This document shows, in pieces, positions 1-12,405 of a stretch of DNA of 64,000 nucleotides (position 1 is its first letter; every line of letters begins with the position of its first letter). Source of the DNA: Saccharicrinis sp965230625 (GTDB lineage: Bacteria; Bacteroidota; Bacteroidia; Bacteroidales; Marinilabiliaceae); NCBI GenBank assembly GCA_965230625.1, contig CBDDLL010000001.1, forward strand, positions 1-64,000. The letters are read 5' to 3'. Under the pieces are notes generated by a model. It did no database searches. It saw only the letters and a program-made list of their open reading frames with translations, and had not been told where the DNA came from. Position numbers and translations under genes: made by a program.

Positions 1-22
1 CCTTCTTACCTTAACACCTTTT
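1..22 (-). rRNA. rrf: probable 5' end of 5S rRNA (partial, cut by window edge)
   Basis: Read on the minus strand, the first bases give GGTGTTAAGGTAAGAAGG, which resembles the start of Bacteroidota 5S rRNA. It lies about 50 nt downstream of the 23S 3' end, where 5S is expected. Only about 20 nt are present, so the call rests mainly on position. Confidence 0.35.
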
Positions 23-38
23 TATTACATATCAGCCT

Positions 39-50
39 CAATCAAGATCA
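39..50 (-). other. 23S precursor processing stem, 3' arm
   Basis: The 12-nt sequence caatcaagatca is the exact reverse complement of 2898-2909, on the other side of 23S. Stems that bring the two ends of pre-23S together are normally cut by RNase III. The pairing is seen directly; the enzyme is inferred. Confidence 0.7.
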
Positions 51-68
51 CATGTTTTTTACTTAACG

Positions 69-2868
<2,800 letters not shown>

Positions 2869-2869
2869 T

Positions 2870-2893
2870 TTTTCTTAATTTGCATTAAGAAAA
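2870..2893 (-). other. spacer hairpin with GCAA tetraloop at the 23S 5' boundary
   Basis: Two perfect 10-nt arms (2870-2879 and 2884-2893) enclose a loop that reads GCAA on the transcribed minus strand, a stable GNRA tetraloop. It sits between the 23S processing arm and the mature 5' end. It is probably a structural or processing element, since no U-tract follows. Confidence 0.55.
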
Positions 2894-2897
2894 CCTA

Positions 2898-2909
2898 TGA
2901 TCTTGATTG
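2898..2909 (-). other. 23S precursor processing stem, 5' arm
   Basis: Exact 12-nt reverse complement of 39-50. It is the upstream strand of the pre-23S stem. Confidence 0.7.
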
Positions 2910-2916
2910 TTAATTG

Positions 2917-2934
2917 CCAATATGTCAATGTACG
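2917..2934 (-). promoter_or_regulatory. boxA-like antitermination element before 23S
   Basis: On the minus strand this reads CGTACATTGACATATTGG. It closely matches CGTTCTTTGAAAATATTG in the 16S leader (4661-4678). A repeat placed ahead of both rRNAs is what is expected of a Nus-factor boxA signal. The similarity is seen; the function is inferred. Confidence 0.4.
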
Positions 2935-2993
2935 TTTTGTCTGTTTTAGACAATGTTATTAGTATCAATATTATTTGATGACTAATAAGTTTT

Positions 2994-3025
2994 GAAATGC
3001 TTAAAAAGGAAAGAAAGTTCTTTGA
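2994..3025 (-). other. 16S precursor processing stem, 3' arm
   Basis: This stretch (gaaatgcttaaaaagg and onward) is largely complementary to the 16S leader at 4620-4661, with matching blocks gaaatgc, ttaaaaagg, aagaaa and ctttga. It forms an imperfect long stem around pre-16S. Confidence 0.65.
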
Positions 3026-3046
3026 TTTATGTAAAACTCTCTCCAG

Positions 3047-4568
<1,522 letters not shown>

Positions 4569-4619
4569 ATAAAAAATTGTTTTGGACTGAATGTCCTAAT
4601 TCCTTACAAGAGCTTTAAC

Positions 4620-4661
4620 TCAAAGAATCACTTTTTCTTTCCTTTTTTAAGTGTGCATTTC
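4620..4661 (-). other. 16S precursor processing stem, 5' arm
   Basis: The leader segment is complementary to 2994-3025 downstream of 16S, with a few internal loops. It is the upstream strand of the pre-16S stem. Confidence 0.65.
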
Positions 4662-4678
4662 AATATTTTCAAAGAACG
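4661..4678 (-). promoter_or_regulatory. boxA-like antitermination element in the 16S leader
   Basis: The minus-strand text CGTTCTTTGAAAATATTG resembles boxA and recurs with small changes in the 16S-23S spacer at 2917-2934. Function inferred from position and repetition. Confidence 0.4.
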
Positions 4679-4834
4679 TCTGCCAGTTAATTGTTTTATA
4701 AAGTTTAAAGTTCATAAAGCCTTTAACTAACTTTCTTATTTTTTTAAAGCTTTTCGGCCTTTCCCGAATCGCTTATTTTTCAATCTTTTGTTTTACTACT
4801 CAACCTTCTGTCGAGTGTCGCTCTAAAAGCGGAT

Positions 4835-4868
4835 GCAAAGATAAACACTTTATTTCTTATTCTCCAAA
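4835..4868 (-). promoter_or_regulatory. rrn promoter P1 (proximal)
   Basis: On the minus strand, TTTG (4865-4868) is followed by 21 bp and then TATCTTTG (4836-4843), the Bacteroidota -33/-7 pattern. The downstream bases GCATCCGCTTTTA recur after P2 and P3 with single changes. Transcription would start near 4830, about 260 nt before 16S. Confidence 0.8.
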
Positions 4869-4996
4869 TTTATTTTAAAAAATTTTTGAAGAATTTTTTA
4901 GGCTTAATTTCTTTCTCAACTTACTGTCAAACAACAGTTTCAACTCCCTTTCTTACCTCAGTATTTTTACCTTCTTGCCTCCCGTTAAAAGCGGCT

Positions 4997-5030
4997 GCAA
5001 AGATAACGAGTTTTAATTTTAAATTCCAAA
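4997..5030 (-). promoter_or_regulatory. rrn promoter P2 (middle)
   Basis: TTTG (5027-5030), 21 bp and TATCTTTG (4998-5005) on the minus strand, then GCAGCCGCTTTTA. Same architecture as P1, about 160 bp upstream of it. Confidence 0.8.
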
Positions 5031-5156
5031 TAAAAATTGAAAAAAAAATTTATTTGTTTTTTAAACTCCTAAAACCTCACAGAATCCCAACTTCATAACC
5101 CTTATCAAACCTATCAACATGTCACCTTTTTCTCACGCCTTTCTCTAAAAGCGGGT

Positions 5157-5189
5157 GCAAAGTAAAGTACTTTTTTCTTACTTTCCTAA
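5157..5189 (-). promoter_or_regulatory. rrn promoter P3 (distal)
   Basis: TTAG (5186-5189), 20 bp and TTACTTTG (5158-5165) on the minus strand, then GCACCCGCTTTTA. The core hexamers are weaker than P1 and P2, but the downstream sequence and the roughly 160-bp periodicity match. Between it and the next gene (5342) nothing else is recognisable. Confidence 0.65.
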
Positions 5190-5341
5190 CCTTATTTTAA
5201 CTTTTTTTTAACCCACACGGAATAATCACCCACTATAATATTGTGTATCATATTATTAAACTTAATATACCGTAAATAAAAATATACACAAAATGGATTT
5301 CTATAATATTATGCGCTATTAAAATAGAATTACCAGCTTTT

Positions 5342-6121
5342 TTAATTTAGTAGTTCTTTAACAATTAAGCTTGCAAAGTTTTTTTCTAGGTTTAACTTAA
5401 TTATAAAATAATCTTTAATTGCATCACTCCATGCATTTAAAGTATCCCTCTTCTTAATATAAATATCAAATGCAGTATTGCTTATATCCTCACAATGAAC
5501 ACCAAAGCTTTGAAAAACTAATCTGAATTTTTCAATTTCTATTTTAGTATGCTTATATCGATCATAAAGCTTATCGATAAAATCAATTAACATACCTTGA
5601 GAATAATTATTACCTAACTCTTTTATTAACCATTCTGAATTACTTATTAATTCAATATTTTTGTAGTTTTTAAATTCAATATTTCGAAAAGCTTCTGATA
5701 CGCTAGTAATACTTTTATAATCTTTATTTCCAGAATTAACAGCAATTAAAATATGCAACCATTGGATAAAAAATACTATTGGAACAAAAACACTTGATTT
5801 AAAAACGAATTTCTTTCGAGAGGAAATGGTATAATTAATCCCATTTAGTTTTAAATTAATCTTTAGAATTAAATTTGCATCAATTCCTGTTTCTACATTT
5901 TTAGAATAAAAGACCGTAGGTATCAATTTCCTAAGATAGTTCATTTGTGAGTTCAACACCTTAGTATCCTCAATTCCTATAACATTAAAAACAGGTAGCA
6001 AAACTTCCTTTCGACTAAGTATATATTCTTGTCTTATGTTTTTAATTTCTATTTCATCATCAGTTAACAACGTAATCAAATCTGAAACAAACTTTACGTA
6101 AAAAGAATCAACCTCATTCAT
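5342..6121 (-). CDS. unknown protein encoded after mlaF
   Basis: A 259-residue protein with no family I recognise. It is rich in Ile, Asn and Lys, with no signal peptide. One hydrophobic stretch at about residues 111-128 (VFVPIVFFIQWLHILIAV) could be a single membrane segment, and the rest looks helical. It begins 6 bp after the ABC ATPase gene on the same strand, so it is very probably the third gene of the lipid-transporter operon. It does not look like the MCE-domain protein MlaD that usually accompanies MlaEF: it has no N-terminal anchor and no MCE pattern. A regulatory or accessory role is only a guess. Confidence 0.75.
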   Translation of the reverse strand: MNEVDSFYVKFVSDLITLLTDDEIEIKNIRQEYILSRKEVLLPVFNVIGIEDTKVLNSQMNYLRKLIPTVFYSKNVETGIDANLILKINLKLNGINYTISSRKKFVFKSSVFVPIVFFIQWLHILIAVNSGNKDYKSITSVSEAFRNIEFKNYKNIELISNSEWLIKELGNNYSQGMLIDFIDKLYDRYKHTKIEIEKFRLVFQSFGVHCEDISNTAFDIYIKKRDTLNAWSDAIKDYFIIKLNLEKNFASLIVKELLN

Positions 6122-6127
6122 AATTAG

Positions 6128-6880
6128 TTAAGAATTCTTTTTAATCCTTTTAAAAAGTTCCGATGCAAAAATAAAATCATTTAAACGCTCGTCCTTAGCA
6201 TCAAAGATTTCCTCTTTATTTCCTTCCCAAAGTTTTCGTCCTTGATAAATAAAAATAATCTTTTCCCCAATACCCATTACCGAATTCATATCATGAGTAT
6301 TAATTATTGTTGTTATATCGTATTCTTTTGTTATTTCATAAATTAAGTTATCTATAACAATCGCTGTTTTGGGATCTAGTCCTGAGTTTGGTTCATCACA
6401 GAAAAGATACTTTGGATTTAAAGCAATAGCACGTGCAATAGCAACTCTCTTCTGCATTCCTCCACTAATTTCCGACGGATACAAATGATTAACATTCTCT
6501 AAATTTACTCTATTTAAACAAAAGTTTACCCTATCTAACTTTTTCTCTAATTCCCAATCTGAAAACATATCTAATGGAAACCTAACATTTTCTTCTACTG
6601 TTAGAGAATCAAAAAGAGCCGCACCTTGAAACAGCATTCCAATTTCTTTCCTTATTTTCTTTTGATCTCCAAATGACATTCCAGAAAATACCTGTTTGTC
6701 GTATATAATTTCTCCTGAATCAATTTGATGTAACCCTACAATTGATTTTAACAACACAGTTTTACCATGTCCGCTCTGACCTATTATTAAGTTAGTTTGT
6801 CCTTTCTTGAAAACAGCAGATAGATCGAACAAAACCTGTTTCCCATTAAAAAACTTATCTACACTTCTTACTTCTATCAT
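6128..6880 (-). CDS. mlaF: lipid ABC transporter ATP-binding protein (MlaF/Ttg2A type)
   Basis: Cytoplasmic ATPase of an MCE-type phospholipid transporter (250 aa, normal length). The Walker A motif is GQSGHGKT at about residue 34, the ABC signature is SGGMQKR, and the Walker B is YLFCDEPNSGLDP, followed by a switch His in NTHDM. The His before GKT is a small departure from the common GSGKT. The start overlaps the permease stop by 4 bp, showing translational coupling. By family it powers movement of lipids between inner membrane and periplasm, helping keep the outer membrane asymmetric. The direction of transport cannot be read from sequence. Confidence 0.9.
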   Translation of the reverse strand: MIEVRSVDKFFNGKQVLFDLSAVFKKGQTNLIIGQSGHGKTVLLKSIVGLHQIDSGEIIYDKQVFSGMSFGDQKKIRKEIGMLFQGAALFDSLTVEENVRFPLDMFSDWELEKKLDRVNFCLNRVNLENVNHLYPSEISGGMQKRVAIARAIALNPKYLFCDEPNSGLDPKTAIVIDNLIYEITKEYDITTIINTHDMNSVMGIGEKIIFIYQGRKLWEGNKEEIFDAKDERLNDFIFASELFKRIKKNS

Positions 6881-7617
6881 GCCAATAATAGTTGGGTTAA
6901 TAAAAGGTTGAATAATAAAATCTGAATACTACTAACAACTACGGCTCTTGTACTAGCTCTACCTACCTCCAACGAACCTCCATCTACATAATATCCTTGA
7001 TAAGCAGAAATAGATGATATTAAAAACGCAAAAACAACACATTTTATTAATGAATAAGTGGCATGAAATGGATTAAAAGCATATCTAATACCATAAATAT
7101 AATCCGCAGATGAAACTTCTCCAGTAATATTACCTGCAACCCATCCTCCTGCTATTCCAATCCCCATGCTAATTATTGTTAATAGGGGCATCATTAATAC
7201 AAGTCCAAAGATTTTTGGCAGAACTAAAAATCCTGAAGAGTTAATGCCCATAATTTCGATTGCATCTATTTGTTCTGTTACTCTCATTGTTCCAATTTCA
7301 GAAGCAATACTAGAACCTACCTTTCCAGCTAAAATTAACGCAACAATTGTAGATGAAAACTCTAATAAAACTGATTCTCTAGCTGCCAGTCCAATTGTAT
7401 ACTTTGGTATAAAAGCTAATTCGAGGTTGTAAGCCGTTTGTAATGTAATTACTGCTCCCATAAAAACCGATATAATAGAAATTATACCTATTGAATTTAT
7501 CCCAAGTTTCTCAGCTTCACGTGTAATTTGAGACATTAATACATTTACTTTTTCCGGCTTCGCAAATACTCTTCTTAAAAAAAATATATATCGCCCAAAA
7601 TGATATAGAAAACTCAT
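6877..7617 (-). CDS. mlaE: MlaE-family lipid ABC transporter permease
   Basis: An integral inner-membrane permease of 246 aa, the standard size for MlaE. Several hydrophobic segments are visible, for example residues about 44-62, 83-103, 130-155 and 190-205. The family-typical central region, RESVLLEFSSTIVALILAGK followed by GSSIASEIGTMRVTEQIDA, is clear; the EIGTMRVTEQIDA stretch is the EQxDAL coupling signature. It is first in a three-gene minus-strand operon with MlaF and an unknown protein. The periplasmic MCE partner must be encoded elsewhere if the system is complete. Confidence 0.9.
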   Translation of the reverse strand: MSFLYHFGRYIFFLRRVFAKPEKVNVLMSQITREAEKLGINSIGIISIISVFMGAVITLQTAYNLELAFIPKYTIGLAARESVLLEFSSTIVALILAGKVGSSIASEIGTMRVTEQIDAIEIMGINSSGFLVLPKIFGLVLMMPLLTIISMGIGIAGGWVAGNITGEVSSADYIYGIRYAFNPFHATYSLIKCVVFAFLISSISAYQGYYVDGGSLEVGRASTRAVVVSSIQILLFNLLLTQLLLA

Positions 7618-7761
7618 AAAATGTGATTTGCCCTAAAAATAGCAACTTAATTTAGTTGTAGGAAAATATTTTTAAAAAACTATATTTCTACCATTTTTAT
7701 TGTTATGGTTTTTGGGTATTTTCACGTCCATTAAAGTTTATAATGAACTAATTATAAAAAG

Positions 7762-8850
7762 ATGACAAATACTACGTACTGTGTTATTATGGCTGGTGGA
7801 ATCGGAAGTCGATTTTGGCCAATAAGCAGAGAAGAAACTCCTAAACAGTTTTTAGACATTTTAGGAACTGGTAGAACTTTAATTCAGCAAACTTTTGATA
7901 GATTTCTTCCAATCTGCCCTGCTCAGAATTTTTTGGTTGTAACAAGCACCGATTATAAACAAATGGTTCTTGATCAATTACCCGATCTTAAACCCGAACA
8001 AGTTCTAACTGAGCCTTATAGAAGAAACACTGCTCCTTGTATTGCATATGCAAATGCCTGGATAAAAAAAAGAAACCCCGAGGCTTCGGTTGTAGTTACA
8101 CCTGCTGATCATTTAATTTTAAAGCAAGATGAATTCGTTAGCATAATAAACAAAGGTTTATCATTTGTTGCAAACAATAATTTTTTGCTTACTCTTGGCA
8201 TTAAACCTCATCGTCCTGAAACAGGTTATGGATATATTCAAGTAGAGGATGATTCTCCTAAAGTACTTGGAGAAGTTGAACCTGTTAAAACGTTTACCGA
8301 AAAACCTAATCTTGAATTAGCTAAGGTATTTTTTGAAAGCGGTGAGTTCTTTTGGAACTCTGGTATTTTTATTTGGTCATTACCTTCTATTAATAATGCC
8401 TTTGACTCTTACCTTCCTGAAGTTAAGAAATTATTTGACAGTGTTGATGATAAAATTAGCACACCTGAAGAAGAAAGTGCTATCAATGACATTTATAATG
8501 AATGCACTAATATCTCTATTGATTATGGCGTAATGGAGAAAGCTAATAATGTTTATGTACTTACTGCTGACTTTGGATGGAGTGATTTAGGAACATGGTC
8601 TTCTTTATATGAACACTCAAATAAAGATGATAACAATAATGCCATAAATACAGGTAAGGTTCTTTCATATGACTCAAAAAATTGTGTTGTCAACTTACCT
8701 GATAATAAAATGGCTGTTATTCAAGGTTTAGATGATTTTATTGTTGCCGAATCCCATAATTGTCTCTTGATTTGCCCTAAGTCTAATGAGCAACAAATTA
8801 GACAGTTCTCTGCTGATATTATTGCTGAATATGGAAAAGCTGAAAAATAG
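7762..8850 (+). CDS. manC: mannose-1-phosphate guanylyltransferase
   Basis: Converts mannose-1-phosphate and GTP to GDP-mannose, the donor for mannose, fucose and related sugars in surface glycans. The N-terminal nucleotide-binding motif MAGGIGSRFWPISREETPKQ (about residues 10-29) is complete, and the sugar-binding ETGYGYIQ, FTEKP and FFWNSGIFIW segments follow. At 362 aa it has only the nucleotidyltransferase and its beta-helix tail, without the phosphomannose isomerase domain of long ManC proteins. It stands alone on the plus strand and ends at a strong bidirectional terminator. GDP-heptose or other GDP-sugar specificity cannot be excluded. Confidence 0.9.
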   Translation: MTNTTYCVIMAGGIGSRFWPISREETPKQFLDILGTGRTLIQQTFDRFLPICPAQNFLVVTSTDYKQMVLDQLPDLKPEQVLTEPYRRNTAPCIAYANAWIKKRNPEASVVVTPADHLILKQDEFVSIINKGLSFVANNNFLLTLGIKPHRPETGYGYIQVEDDSPKVLGEVEPVKTFTEKPNLELAKVFFESGEFFWNSGIFIWSLPSINNAFDSYLPEVKKLFDSVDDKISTPEEESAINDIYNECTNISIDYGVMEKANNVYVLTADFGWSDLGTWSSLYEHSNKDDNNNAINTGKVLSYDSKNCVVNLPDNKMAVIQGLDDFIVAESHNCLLICPKSNEQQIRQFSADIIAEYGKAEK

Positions 8851-8865
8851 TATAACACCTTAATA

Positions 8866-8905
8866 AACAAAATAAGGAGTACTTAAAAGTACTCCTTATT
8901 TTGTT
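8866..8905. terminator. bidirectional intrinsic terminator (manC / gldN)
   Basis: Perfect 18-bp stem (8866-8883 with 8888-8905) around a TAAA loop. A/T-rich arm ends supply a U-tract on both strands. It lies between two convergent genes. Confidence 0.9.
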
Positions 8906-8925
8906 ATATCGTTACTCTTCTTTTC

Positions 8926-9777
8926 TTAAAACTCCCATAAATCATGTTCGAAATCAAAAATTTCTGTTTTAATTCTTTCTGATTCAATCATGGCTTCCAT
9001 CCCTACTGCGTATTGATCTATTGTTCGATTGTTATATACATTTGACTCTCTAGTTATATAACTACCGAAATATCTTTTCATAAAAATATCATCAAACGTT
9101 CTCCTTTGTGCATCATTTCTTGGATTAAATACCTCATTCCTAGCAAATAAATCTCTTACTTGTGGGAAATATATCCAAAATGCCTGTTTCCTTGCTATTT
9201 GCTCATCTCCATCTCCTGAACTTTTAGAATATTCCCTAATAGGACATAATCCAATTATTCTTACATCTAACCTTGAATAATTCCTATCAAAGAACCATAC
9301 TTCTTTAACTAAAATTTGCTTTACTTCCTCTGGTCGAAGTTCTCCTTGTACTATTTGTTCTTGATAAGTACCATCCTCTTGTCTAACCTGTAATGTATCT
9401 CCAACAGCACCCATCTCATACATTACTTGATCCAATGTCATTTCTACTTTAAATTCGTCTTGATACTTCGTAGAATATGCTGTTAATCCCTCGTACTGGA
9501 TACCATGCATTAACAGCTGAATTAGACTATATCGCCCGTCCATTGTTGTAACTGGGTAGAACAATGGTAAGTTTATTTTTTCTCTTAAATCAATTATCCT
9601 CCAAACCTTTTTAGCCCACATAACATCAGCCTCTCTTACATTAGGATAAGGAATTGGTTTACGGTTTAACACATGCTCTTTTGGATATATTCCATCCAAT
9701 ACATTTTGGGCCTTAATAGTAGAAGAAGTACCTACCATTCCAACCATCATGATCAATAAGAAGAACAACTTTTTCAT
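8926..9777 (-). CDS. gldN: T9SS / gliding motility protein GldN (PorN)
   Basis: Periplasmic component of the type IX secretion system; with the lipoprotein GldK it forms the ring attached to the outer membrane. The protein has 283 residues with a signal peptide (about residues 1-23, ending near TIKAQ). The family-typical region includes READVMWAKKVWRIIDLREK, a GRYSLIQLL segment and YFPQVRDLFARNEVFN. It is the last gene of the operon porP-gldK-gldL-gldM-gldN, 28 bp after gldM, and ends at the strong terminator shared with manC. Gliding itself is not implied, since the same genes serve secretion in non-gliders. Confidence 0.95.
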   Translation of the reverse strand: MKKLFFLLIMMVGMVGTSSTIKAQNVLDGIYPKEHVLNRKPIPYPNVREADVMWAKKVWRIIDLREKINLPLFYPVTTMDGRYSLIQLLMHGIQYEGLTAYSTKYQDEFKVEMTLDQVMYEMGAVGDTLQVRQEDGTYQEQIVQGELRPEEVKQILVKEVWFFDRNYSRLDVRIIGLCPIREYSKSSGDGDEQIARKQAFWIYFPQVRDLFARNEVFNPRNDAQRRTFDDIFMKRYFGSYITRESNVYNNRTIDQYAVGMEAMIESERIKTEIFDFEHDLWEF

Positions 9778-9804
9778 TATCGTATTTTTTATTATATACT
9801 AATC

Positions 9805-11364
9805 TTAATCTAATATAAACGTAATTGTACCTAGATCTCTTGTACCACTTGGTCCTTTAGCTCTAATTCCTTCAATAGATAGTTTTGAACCTCTACCCAT
9901 ACCTTTTATTAATTCTTTTTGCGCCTGAGTAAACTTACCACTTTTTGATGGTTCATCTACAATAAAACCTCCTTTTAGTACAGATACTGTAAACCTTGTA
10001 ACATCATATGATAGTTCAAAATCAAAATCTTTCATTTCTGCAAATACTCCAGATTGTGCCAGTAAAACGTTTTTACGAATTTTTCCTCCTTCTAATCCTG
10101 CTACAGTTGCTACTGGATTTGGCACTCTTTTTATTCTAAAATCTTGCTTACCCATTAACCTTTTACTTCCTCCAATATTCGCATATACAGAAATAACTGA
10201 CTTTTTCCCTGCCGTACCTGCTTTAGGTTTTACAATATATCCAGAACCTTTTTCTCTTTTGTTAACATTTGTCATCCTAACTTCCAGATTACTTCTTGAA
10301 ACTCCTGGAGCTGATATAGCAACTGGATTATCTACACCTTCGTAAAACACATTCATTTTTGTTGGTGAGATTACTGCACTTGGCTTAACTACCTCATATT
10401 CCCCTTCTATAGCATAATCATTGTAAGTAGCTCCATCCGGAGACGGCATCTTTATAACTCCATCCCACTTATACTTTCCTACAGACTTGGTTTGTTCCAA
10501 TAACCCTCTACCATCTTTAATATTGTTTATCTGTTTACCATCTACAATTATTTTTGGCATTATAGTTGGGTCATATGCTGCCATAACCAATTCCGCAGTA
10601 TATGTTTCTCCCTCTAGTATTGTTGTTTTAAATGGTTTAACAACAGAAATTAGTTTATCAAACTTATAAGAATCCTTATTAATATCACCAAAAAAATTAG
10701 CTACCATATCTGCTTCTGCATTTCTTACATCACCTTGTATTTTACTTAGCATCGCCATTGATGCTGATAATGGTACATGCTCAAATTTTGTTGACTCCCA
10801 AGATTTCTTTACGTCCTTTTTCCCCTTTATATCTTCTGTTTTAAACACCTCTTTATAAGCTGTTATATAAGTTGTATCAGCCGGATCACTTTCATCTAAA
10901 TATGATAATAATAGATCCTTATACTCATTCATTCTTTTCTTCAATTCTTTACTTCTCGCACCATTTTGCTCAGTAATCATTATCTGAGGAGCAATATCCT
11001 GATTATCAATACCTGTATAAAGATCAGGTGTAGCTTCTGGACCTCCAGCTGTTTTTGCTAACTTTATTTTTAGTCCTTGTATATGATTTACTAAAGTATC
11101 AGCTGCAATCTTTATTTCAATTGCTTTTTCCCAGAATGCACCTGCTTTAGCTTTATTATTCTCATAAGCATTTTCAAATTGGCCATATAAAGCTTCATTT
11201 TTTCTCTCAACAGTTTCTCTGGTTTGATTAAAACCTTCATCCAATGAAACAAATGCGTGAAGCAACTCTCCTGATACATTTATTGCTAACATTGCAGTCA
11301 GAAATAGATACATCATACCTATCATCTTCTGCCTGGGGGTTTCGGGACAATTTCCGCCACTCAT
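9805..11364 (-). CDS. gldM: T9SS motor protein GldM (PorM)
   Basis: Inner-membrane protein with a long periplasmic shaft that, with GldL, forms the proton-driven motor of the type IX secretion system. It has 519 residues, as usual. An N-terminal cytoplasmic start and one transmembrane helix (about residues 13-33, MIGMMYLFLTAMLAINVSGE) are followed by four periplasmic domains. The helical first domain spans roughly 40-215, and the beta domains include the VFYEGVDNPVAISAPG segment. The C-terminal part contacts the GldK/N ring in known structures. It lies 40 bp after gldL. Confidence 0.96.
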   Translation of the reverse strand: MSGGNCPETPRQKMIGMMYLFLTAMLAINVSGELLHAFVSLDEGFNQTRETVERKNEALYGQFENAYENNKAKAGAFWEKAIEIKIAADTLVNHIQGLKIKLAKTAGGPEATPDLYTGIDNQDIAPQIMITEQNGARSKELKKRMNEYKDLLLSYLDESDPADTTYITAYKEVFKTEDIKGKKDVKKSWESTKFEHVPLSASMAMLSKIQGDVRNAEADMVANFFGDINKDSYKFDKLISVVKPFKTTILEGETYTAELVMAAYDPTIMPKIIVDGKQINNIKDGRGLLEQTKSVGKYKWDGVIKMPSPDGATYNDYAIEGEYEVVKPSAVISPTKMNVFYEGVDNPVAISAPGVSRSNLEVRMTNVNKREKGSGYIVKPKAGTAGKKSVISVYANIGGSKRLMGKQDFRIKRVPNPVATVAGLEGGKIRKNVLLAQSGVFAEMKDFDFELSYDVTRFTVSVLKGGFIVDEPSKSGKFTQAQKELIKGMGRGSKLSIEGIRAKGPSGTRDLGTITFILD

Positions 11365-11403
11365 ATTATCTTACACTTAATATTTTACAAATCAAACAAT
11401 AAA

Positions 11404-12342
11404 TTAACGGCTTCCCACATTCATGGCACTCAACATATTTCCGTATATAGTATTCAGTTCACCTACTGTTTTATTCAAACTTGCAACCTGATCTCTATAA
11501 CTTTTAGCATCTTCAACAGATTGTTTTAAATAACCGTTAATTTCTCCAATTCCATTATTTAATTCTTCTGTTGCTTCAATTTGAGCTTTTGATCCTTTCA
11601 ATTGCATTTCATAAATAGAATTAATAGAAGTCAAATTTCCATTTAATACGGACAAATGTTCATTATATTTCTTACTATTTTCTGAAATACCTTTCATTTC
11701 TTGCTCAATATTAGAAGATGCTCCTGAATAAGCTTGCATTAGCTTATTTCCTGAGTTAACCATATCATCAGCTACCTTGCTACCAGCTTCAGAAATTATA
11801 CTTGCAGTTGAATTATATGATTGTGCTAACACATTTGTTGACTCTTCAATAGCTTTAGCTGTTTTGTTTTGCACATTACCAAATTTACCCACAGATTCAC
11901 TTGCACTTTGTATATTTTGCAAATAACTCTGCGTTGCTAATGATGCATCACTCAAGTCTGCTAACTGAGATGATGTAGTCCCCAGTTTTTTTATCCCATT
12001 AGATAAATCTTTTACCGTTTTTTCGTCAATATTTCCTGTTTGAATTAGAGCCTGAAGTTCACTTCCTCCGCCACCGCCTTCATGTCTGCCACCTTTTGGT
12101 TCTAAACCTACCAATTCTGGATAAACCAAACTCCAGTCTGGCATTTCATGTGGTGGTTCAAAAGCTGATAATGCAAAAATGACAACCTCGGTACCCATTC
12201 CAATAATTAACATAATGGTAGCTCCTTCTAAGTGAAGAATTTTCCAAAGTGCTCCTAGCAGTACAATTGCAGCACCAAAACCATACACTTTACCCATTAC
12301 TTTTTTATACCCAGGGCTCTCTACAAATTCCGTTATACTCAT
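11404..12342 (-). CDS. gldL: T9SS motor protein GldL (PorL)
   Basis: Inner-membrane half of the GldLM motor. The N-terminus holds two transmembrane helices (about residues 16-36 and 41-62) joined by WKILHLEGA, and the second helix carries the conserved acidic residue in GMGTEVVIFAL, placed for proton coupling. After a Gly-rich patch (RHEGGGGGSE, about 87-96) the rest of the 312 residues is a long helical, coiled-coil cytoplasmic region rich in Asn, Ser and Gln. It lies between gldK (64 bp upstream) and gldM. Confidence 0.95.
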   Translation of the reverse strand: MSITEFVESPGYKKVMGKVYGFGAAIVLLGALWKILHLEGATIMLIIGMGTEVVIFALSAFEPPHEMPDWSLVYPELVGLEPKGGRHEGGGGGSELQALIQTGNIDEKTVKDLSNGIKKLGTTSSQLADLSDASLATQSYLQNIQSASESVGKFGNVQNKTAKAIEESTNVLAQSYNSTASIISEAGSKVADDMVNSGNKLMQAYSGASSNIEQEMKGISENSKKYNEHLSVLNGNLTSINSIYEMQLKGSKAQIEATEELNNGIGEINGYLKQSVEDAKSYRDQVASLNKTVGELNTIYGNMLSAMNVGSR

Positions 12343-12405
12343 AATTGTATTGTGTTAATCAACCTTTTATTTCCTCAAAAGTTTAAGGGATGATATTAAT
12401 TTATT

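Larger units (their letters stand above)
2869..3046 (-). other. 16S-23S internal transcribed spacer, no tRNA
   Basis: The spacer is about 178 nt. It contains the 16S trailing arm, a boxA-like site, the 23S leading arm and a hairpin, and has no room or match for tRNA-Ile or tRNA-Ala. Confidence 0.8.

Noticed and set aside
5342..6121. Assignment of the third operon gene as MlaD
   Set aside because: No N-terminal membrane anchor and no MCE pattern; left as unknown.
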